10,799 nucleotides of DNA from CAZNRY01 sp964575675 (lineage in GTDB: Bacteria > Eisenbacteria > RBG-16-71-46 > CAIMUX01 > VGJL01). The notes under the pieces are model-generated. The model ran no database searches. It saw only the letters and a program-made list of their open reading frames with translations, and was not told the origin of the DNA. The translations under genes and the position numbers were made by a program. Positions 6,939-10,799 of the stretch are shown piece by piece; the stretch's first letter is position 1, and each line of letters begins with the position of its first letter. The DNA is taken from positions 1 through 10,799 of the forward strand of contig CAZNRY010000142.1 of the NCBI GenBank assembly GCA_964575675.1. Reading direction: 5' to 3'.

Positions 6939-9900
6939 ATGAGCGGGCGGGAAGAGGAGCGGACCGAGAGGTCCGGTTCAAAGGCTCACATGCCCCGGGT
7001 CGATTCCGAGGTCGAGCGGCTTCTTGCGGTCGTCGATCTCGACATCGAACTGGATGCGCATGCCCAAGCCCTCGATCGTCTCCGCAGCGCGCGCAACCAA
7101 ATCGATGCGATCGCACCGGGAGAGCATTTTGCTCTAGAACGGCGCACCGCTCTCTGTCTCCTGAGGTTGGGACGGAGGGAGGAGGCGAGAATGACGGCGC
7201 GCGCCGCGCTGGATGCGGCGCCGCTGGATGTCCCCGCGGTCGAGCGCGCTCGCTGCCTCATCGTCGCAGGAACCGCCGCGCTCGAGCTCGGGAATCTCCC
7301 CGGCGCACGGACCGACGCCGCGGCGATTCTCGAGGCATTGGGGGAAGGGTCGGAACTCGAGGAAGCTGGGATGGCCATGAACCTCCTCGGGGCTGTGGCC
7401 TTCCGCAGCGGCGAGCCGGAGTCCGCCCGCGAGCACTGGGAGCGGGCGCTCGAGATCTACCGAAAGAAGGGTGACCTGGGGCATCTCGCCGGGTCGTATG
7501 TGAATCTCGGCAACCTCCACAAGCTCCGTTGCGACTGGGATCGTTCCGCGGAGCACTACCACGTCGCCTATTACCTCGGGACGACGCGCGGCGAGTACGG
7601 TCTCGTTGCGGGTGCGGCGCAAAACCTGGGGATCGTGCTCGGCAAGACCGGCCGCTATCGCGAGGCGCGGACATACCTCGAGAGGGGACTGAAACTGGCG
7701 ATCGAGATGGCGGACCCTGTCCGTGTGCTCAGGGCCCGTCTTGGGCTTGCCCGAATCGACCGGGCCGAGCTCATGACCGCAAGGACAAGGAAGATCCTCG
7801 CCGTCTCCCGCAGCGAATATCCCTTGATCCTACCCGAGCGGGAGCATTGTCTGCTCCTGCTCGAGGAGGCGCGGCTCGACCTTGACGAAGGTTCTTTCGA
7901 TCGCGCCCAGAGCGTCTCGGCTGAGTTGCGCATGCGGGTGGAAGCGATGGCTCCTCGCGGCGATCTCAAGGTCGAGGTCCTCCTGCTCGACGCCGACATG
8001 GCGGCCGCTCGATCGCTCTGGGCTGAGGCCGGCTCGGCTGCGGATGCGGCGTTGGACCTCTCGCGCAGCGACCGCGATCGTGCCCAGGAGGAGCGGGCGC
8101 TCCTGCGATTGGCCTCGGCGTGGGCGAGATCCGGCCGTCTCGGTGAAGCGGAGACGACGCTGGCCGGCCTGGCCGGGCGGCATCGGGCTCGGGGCGAGTG
8201 GCCTTCCCTCGCGGCCACGCTGAAGGTGCAAGGGACGATCGCCCTCTCTGTTTCCGGCAATCCCGCCGCCGCGCTCGATCTTTTCCGTCAGGCGGCCGAG
8301 ATCTACCGGCGCATCGATCTTCCGAAGGCGGAGTCTCTTGCCGAGGCTTCGCGAATAGGCTGCCTGGTGCAACTGGGGCGGCGCGAGGAGGCCTTGGTCG
8401 GGATCGACGCCCTCCGGGCGCGCCACGAGGGAGAGGAGCCGTTCCAGGCGCTCTCGCGCGAGCTCAATTCGATCACGGCGACCCTTCGCGAGCTCGACAC
8501 CGTCGATCCCGAGGGTGTCCTCGACGGGTTGCAGGTCCACGAGAGGCTAGAGGAAATCCTCGCCTCGCCCGGCAGCGCATGGGCGAGGCTCCGCGAGATC
8601 CTGGCGCTCCTTCGGGATGCGCTCGAAGTGGACGGAGCCCTCATGGCCCGGGTCGCGGGCAAGTCTATCGAGATCATCGACTCGTCGGGCTTCGAGCACG
8701 CAGGCCAGAAGAAGAGCCTCGACGCGCGCTCTCTCGGTATCGACGAAGGAGCGCTCGCAGAACCGCGGTTGAAGCTCGATCTCGGCTCTGCGGGCCGCGG
8801 AGAAGCGGGCAGCCGGCTCACGATCCCGATGCTGCTGCGCGGCCGCCGGCACTTGCTTTATCTCGAACGCAACCCGGGGAGTGGCCGCGCCCCGCTCGGC
8901 AGGGCCGAACGAAACTACGCGATGGTCCTGGCGGCCGAGATCACGCGCGCTCTAGATCTCGAGGCGCCCGAGAGTGAATCGACGCACCTGAGCGACGGGA
9001 TCGCCCTGGCCGACGTGATCACCCAGGATCCGAAGATGCTGAAGATCCTCGATCTCATCCGGCGGATCGGCGATACCGGCCTCTCCGTCCTCTTGCAGGG
9101 AGAAACGGGAACCGGCAAGAAGCTCCTCGCGCACGCGATCCATCGGGCGGGCGGACGGAGGAATCGACCGTTCGTCACCGTCGATTGCGCGGCGCTGCCC
9201 GAGACCCTCCTGGAGGCCGAACTGTTCGGCTACCGCAAGGGCGCGTTCACGGGAGCGGTTCAAGATCGAACCGGTCTTCTGGCCGAGGCTGCCGGCGGGA
9301 CCGTCTTTCTCGATGAGATCGACAAGACGGGACTCAACGTGCAGCGCCGGTTCTTGCACCTGCTCGACTCGGGCGAGATCCGCCCGGTTGGCTCCACGAG
9401 TTACCTGCGCCTCGACGTGCGAATCGTCTGCGCGACGAGCAGTCCGGATCTTCGGAGCGAGGTGTCCGAAGGGCTGTTCCTGAAAGACCTCTACTATCGA
9501 CTGAACGACATCTCGATCGAAGTGCCGACACTGCGGGAGCGCAGGGAGGACATCCTCCTGCTGGCCGGCTGCTTTGTCGAGATGTACGCGGGTCAGATCG
9601 GCCGCAGGATCCGCGGGATGACCGGCGCCTTCCGTCGCGCCCTGCTCGCCCACGATTGGCCGGGAAACGTTCGCGAGTTGGAGAAGGCGATACGGCGTGC
9701 GGTGACCCTTGCGGACGATGACGTTCTGCTCTCCCCGGAGCTTCTCCCCAGAGAAGTGTTCGAGGAGCAGGAGGATGCGCTCGAGGAGCCGAGCGACGAC
9801 CTGCGACGCAAGATCGAACAATTCGAGATCCGCGCGATCGAGAGCGCCATGGAGGCGTGCGGGGGCAACAAGAGCCGCGCAGCCCAGCAGTTGGGTCTCT

Positions 9901-9968
9901 CCCGCAAGGGGCTCAAGGGCAAGATCGCCCGCTATCGCATCGGGCTCGACCCCGGCAAGAGCGACTGA
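6939..9968 (+). CDS. Sigma-54-dependent transcriptional activator with TPR sensor region, GAF-like domain, AAA+ and Fis-type HTH
   Basis: The protein has 1009 residues. Residues about 40-480 are alpha-helical TPR-like repeats, clearest at 175-255 (GSYVNLGNL, AAQNLGIVLGKTGRYREA). Residues about 520-670 look GAF-like. The AAA+ domain covers about 685-930: Walker A GETGTGK at 721-727, GAFTGA at 768-773 (the loop that contacts sigma-54), Walker B VFLDE with D792 and E793, and WPGNVREL near the end. A Fis-type helix-turn-helix lies at about 960-1005 (NKSRAAQQLGLSR). The protein should use ATP to open promoters held by sigma-54 RNA polymerase. There is no receiver domain, so input is probably protein or ligand binding to the TPR/GAF part. 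Oddities: Lys728 replaces the usual Glu after Walker A, Leu848 replaces the first Arg of the FRxDLYYRL motif, and sensor I reads CATSSPDL. ATG 6939 has a weak ribosome site; ATG 6990 (residue 18, preceded by AAAGG) is an alternative. Confidence 0.9.
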   Translation: MSGREEERTERSGSKAHMPRVDSEVERLLAVVDLDIELDAHAQALDRLRSARNQIDAIAPGEHFALERRTALCLLRLGRREEARMTARAALDAAPLDVPAVERARCLIVAGTAALELGNLPGARTDAAAILEALGEGSELEEAGMAMNLLGAVAFRSGEPESAREHWERALEIYRKKGDLGHLAGSYVNLGNLHKLRCDWDRSAEHYHVAYYLGTTRGEYGLVAGAAQNLGIVLGKTGRYREARTYLERGLKLAIEMADPVRVLRARLGLARIDRAELMTARTRKILAVSRSEYPLILPEREHCLLLLEEARLDLDEGSFDRAQSVSAELRMRVEAMAPRGDLKVEVLLLDADMAAARSLWAEAGSAADAALDLSRSDRDRAQEERALLRLASAWARSGRLGEAETTLAGLAGRHRARGEWPSLAATLKVQGTIALSVSGNPAAALDLFRQAAEIYRRIDLPKAESLAEASRIGCLVQLGRREEALVGIDALRARHEGEEPFQALSRELNSITATLRELDTVDPEGVLDGLQVHERLEEILASPGSAWARLREILALLRDALEVDGALMARVAGKSIEIIDSSGFEHAGQKKSLDARSLGIDEGALAEPRLKLDLGSAGRGEAGSRLTIPMLLRGRRHLLYLERNPGSGRAPLGRAERNYAMVLAAEITRALDLEAPESESTHLSDGIALADVITQDPKMLKILDLIRRIGDTGLSVLLQGETGTGKKLLAHAIHRAGGRRNRPFVTVDCAALPETLLEAELFGYRKGAFTGAVQDRTGLLAEAAGGTVFLDEIDKTGLNVQRRFLHLLDSGEIRPVGSTSYLRLDVRIVCATSSPDLRSEVSEGLFLKDLYYRLNDISIEVPTLRERREDILLLAGCFVEMYAGQIGRRIRGMTGAFRRALLAHDWPGNVRELEKAIRRAVTLADDDVLLSPELLPREVFEEQEDALEEPSDDLRRKIEQFEIRAIESAMEACGGNKSRAAQQLGLSRKGLKGKIARYRIGLDPGKSD

Positions 9969-9985
9969 CGGTCCCCGGTTCCACC

Positions 9986-10013
9986 TTGACAGTCCAGTCA
10001 CCCGTGCTACCGT
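9986..10013 (+). promoter_or_regulatory. Candidate promoter of the PTS IIA gene
   Basis: TTGACA (9986-9991), a 16-bp spacer and TACCGT (10008-10013), which is preceded by TG one base upstream as in extended -10 promoters. It lies just after the regulator stop and about 80 bp before ATG 10093, giving the IIA gene a possible start of its own. The -10 is a poor match apart from its key T, A and final T. Confidence 0.4.
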
Positions 10014-10070
10014 TCGCTGCGATTTTGCCCCCGGGGGTTCGTCTCCTCCGAGGCCGAGTGGCCGCAACCC

Positions 10071-10092
10071 GGAGAACAGAACAGCTGTACAG
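10071..10092 (+). repeat. ACAG repeats and overlapping palindromes just before the IIA start
   Basis: ACAGCTGT (10081-10088) and CTGTACAG (10085-10092) are two overlapping perfect 8-bp palindromes, and ACAG occurs three times between 10076 and 10092. The second palindrome abuts ATG 10093. The only Shine-Dalgarno-like sequence, GGAGAA at 10071-10076, is 16 bases away, so the block sits where a ribosome site would be expected. An operator or translational control site is possible. Confidence 0.3.
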
Positions 10093-10557
10093 ATGAGCCT
10101 ATTCCAACTGCTCCGACCCGGCTCGATCCACCTAGACCTGGTCGTCGAATCGAAAGAGGAGCTGATCCGCAAGGCGATCGGGATGCTCAACGCGACCGGA
10201 CTCCTGAGCGATCCGGAGGCGGTGACCGCGGCTTTGCTCGAGCGCGAGCGGGTGATGAGCACGGGAATCGGTGGCGGGGTCGCCATCCCGCACGCGCAGA
10301 GCCCGGGCGTGTCGGAGTTGGCGGTGAGCTTCATCAGGGTTCGCGACGACCTTCCCTTCGAGTCGCTCGACGGCAAGCCGGTTCGGCTCGTCTTCATGAT
10401 CATCGGCCCCGAGGAGAGGGGGGGATTCATCCGGATCCTGGCGCGGATCTCGCGACTTCTGTACACAGGCGACTTGCAGAAGGCGCTTCTCGCCGCGCAG
10501 AAGCCCGAGGAGGTCGTGGAGATCATCCATCGGGAAGAGGAGAAGTTACGCATCTGA
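10093..10557 (+). CDS. ptsN-like: PTS EIIA type-2 domain protein, PtsN (EIIA-Ntr)-like
   Basis: The protein has 154 residues, close to the length of E. coli PtsN, and is a single EIIA type-2 (fructose/mannitol/Ntr) domain. The phospho-acceptor is His67 in STGIGGGVAIPHAQ (56-69), the family signature. It is followed by typical core strands (LAVSFIRVRDDLPFES, PVRLVFMIIGP) and a C-terminal helix. Stand-alone proteins of this kind usually serve regulation rather than sugar transport: the phosphorylation state set by EI and HPr-type carriers controls transporters, kinases or sigma-54 genes. No IIB, IIC, EI or HPr gene is present here. It lies 124 bp after a sigma-54 activator, which recalls the ptsN-rpoN linkage in proteobacteria (family knowledge; the functional link here is inference). 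ATG 10093 is the only ATG near the domain start. The frame stays open far upstream into the regulator gene, but that extension is not protein-like. Confidence 0.88.
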   Translation: MSLFQLLRPGSIHLDLVVESKEELIRKAIGMLNATGLLSDPEAVTAALLERERVMSTGIGGGVAIPHAQSPGVSELAVSFIRVRDDLPFESLDGKPVRLVFMIIGPEERGGFIRILARISRLLYTGDLQKALLAAQKPEEVVEIIHREEEKLRI

Positions 10558-10799
10558 ACCCCGATCGAAGCATCTGGAGGGGGCGGTCCGGACGGTGGTC
10601 CGATTGGGGGCGGCGATGGGGCCCGGTTGCGGCCTACGTCTTGCTGATCTTGGCAGTATCGTCGGTTCCGCGTCTCGCGCCGCCCGCATCGTGGACCGGA
10701 GCGGACAAACTGGCGCACGTGGCCGAGTACGGGGTTCTGGGGGCTTTGCTCCAGCGTGCGGCGGGACCGCGTGGTCTTCGGGGATGGTTCGTCGCCGTT
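10554..10799 (+). CDS. VanZ-like membrane protein, N-terminal part (runs off the window)
   Basis: The frame that stays open to the right edge encodes a transmembrane helix (VAAYVLLILAVSSVP), a short loop and DKLAHVAEYGVLGALL. In the numbering used here D51, K52, H55 and Y59 match the VanZ-like family signature. The family are small multi-helix membrane proteins; VanZ gives low-level teicoplanin resistance, but most members have unknown roles. No ATG, GTG or TTG is available in this frame upstream of the first helix. The best candidate is CTG 10554, overlapping the IIA stop as CTGA and preceded by GAGGAG (10537-10542). Starts in the neighbouring frame (GTG 10595, ATG 10616) do not give a VanZ-like product unless a frameshift follows. 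The family call is fair; the start is uncertain. Confidence 0.65.
   Translation, partial: MNPDRSIWRGRSGRWSDWGRRWGPVAAYVLLILAVSSVPRLAPPASWTGADKLAHVAEYGVLGALLQRAAGPRGLRGWFVAV

Noticed and set aside
10028..10037. CCCCCGGGGG as a transcription terminator
   Set aside because: It has no loop and no following T-run. It is only a short palindrome in GC-rich DNA.
9709..10092. Upstream extension of the PTS IIA frame into the activator gene
   Set aside because: It is Arg/Ser-rich shadow sequence of the HTH coding region. The IIA domain starts naturally at ATG 10093.
8952..10718. Long - strand open frame (588 codons) opposite the activator, IIA and VanZ genes
   Set aside because: It spans three well-supported + strand genes and resembles no family. 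It is a GC-driven shadow.
10616..10799. ATG 10616 as the start of a separate protein
   Set aside because: The frame gives a Gly/Arg/Ala-rich shadow product, while the neighbouring frame carries the VanZ-like helix and DK..H motif.

Overview
The window is a gene-dense, high-GC (roughly two thirds G+C by eye) bacterial chromosomal segment with no sign of mobile DNA, RNA genes or CRISPR. A very large C25 (gingipain/PorU-type) cysteine peptidase with a FlgD-Ig-like C-terminal tail, next to a TPR-containing sigma-54 activator, points to a high-GC lineage of, or near, the Fibrobacterota-Chlorobi-Bacteroidota (FCB) group that carries type IX secretion (for example Eisenbacteria-like or Latescibacteria-like phyla). 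This placement is inference from protein content only.

Left part (1-5004, + strand): the 3' end of a parvulin-type peptidyl-prolyl isomerase, a 109-residue DUF971 protein with two Cys-x-Cys-x2-Cys clusters, and a 1411-residue secreted C25 peptidase. The peptidase start codon overlaps the DUF971 stop (ATGA). The three genes read as one operon, with two of the products concerned with protein folding or processing in the envelope.

Middle (5001-6332, - strand): a diguanylate cyclase with a GAF-like sensor region, an intact GGEEF active site and an RxxD inhibitory site. It converges on the peptidase gene so tightly that the two TAG stops interlock in one CTAG. Its 5' end faces a 243-bp divergent intergenic region (6333-6575). 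That region holds clustered GATTC/GAATC half-sites, a consensus TTGACA box with a small palindrome in its spacer, a leader hairpin, and a weak sigma-54-like -24/-12 match.

Right part (6576-10799, + strand): a small secreted proline/glycine-rich protein of unknown function; 27 bp later a 1009-residue regulator (TPR solenoid, GAF-like region, AAA+ sigma-54 activator domain with GAFTGA, Fis-type HTH); a PtsN-like PTS IIA protein with its own candidate promoter; and the start of a VanZ-like membrane protein that lacks a canonical start codon and appears to overlap the IIA stop.

Most notable candidate system: the secreted small protein plus TPR/sigma-54 activator pair, preceded by possible activator half-sites and a possible -24/-12 promoter. 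It resembles a peptide- or envelope-sensing cassette, with a PTS IIA protein downstream as a possible metabolic input. This is a hypothesis built from gene order and motifs.
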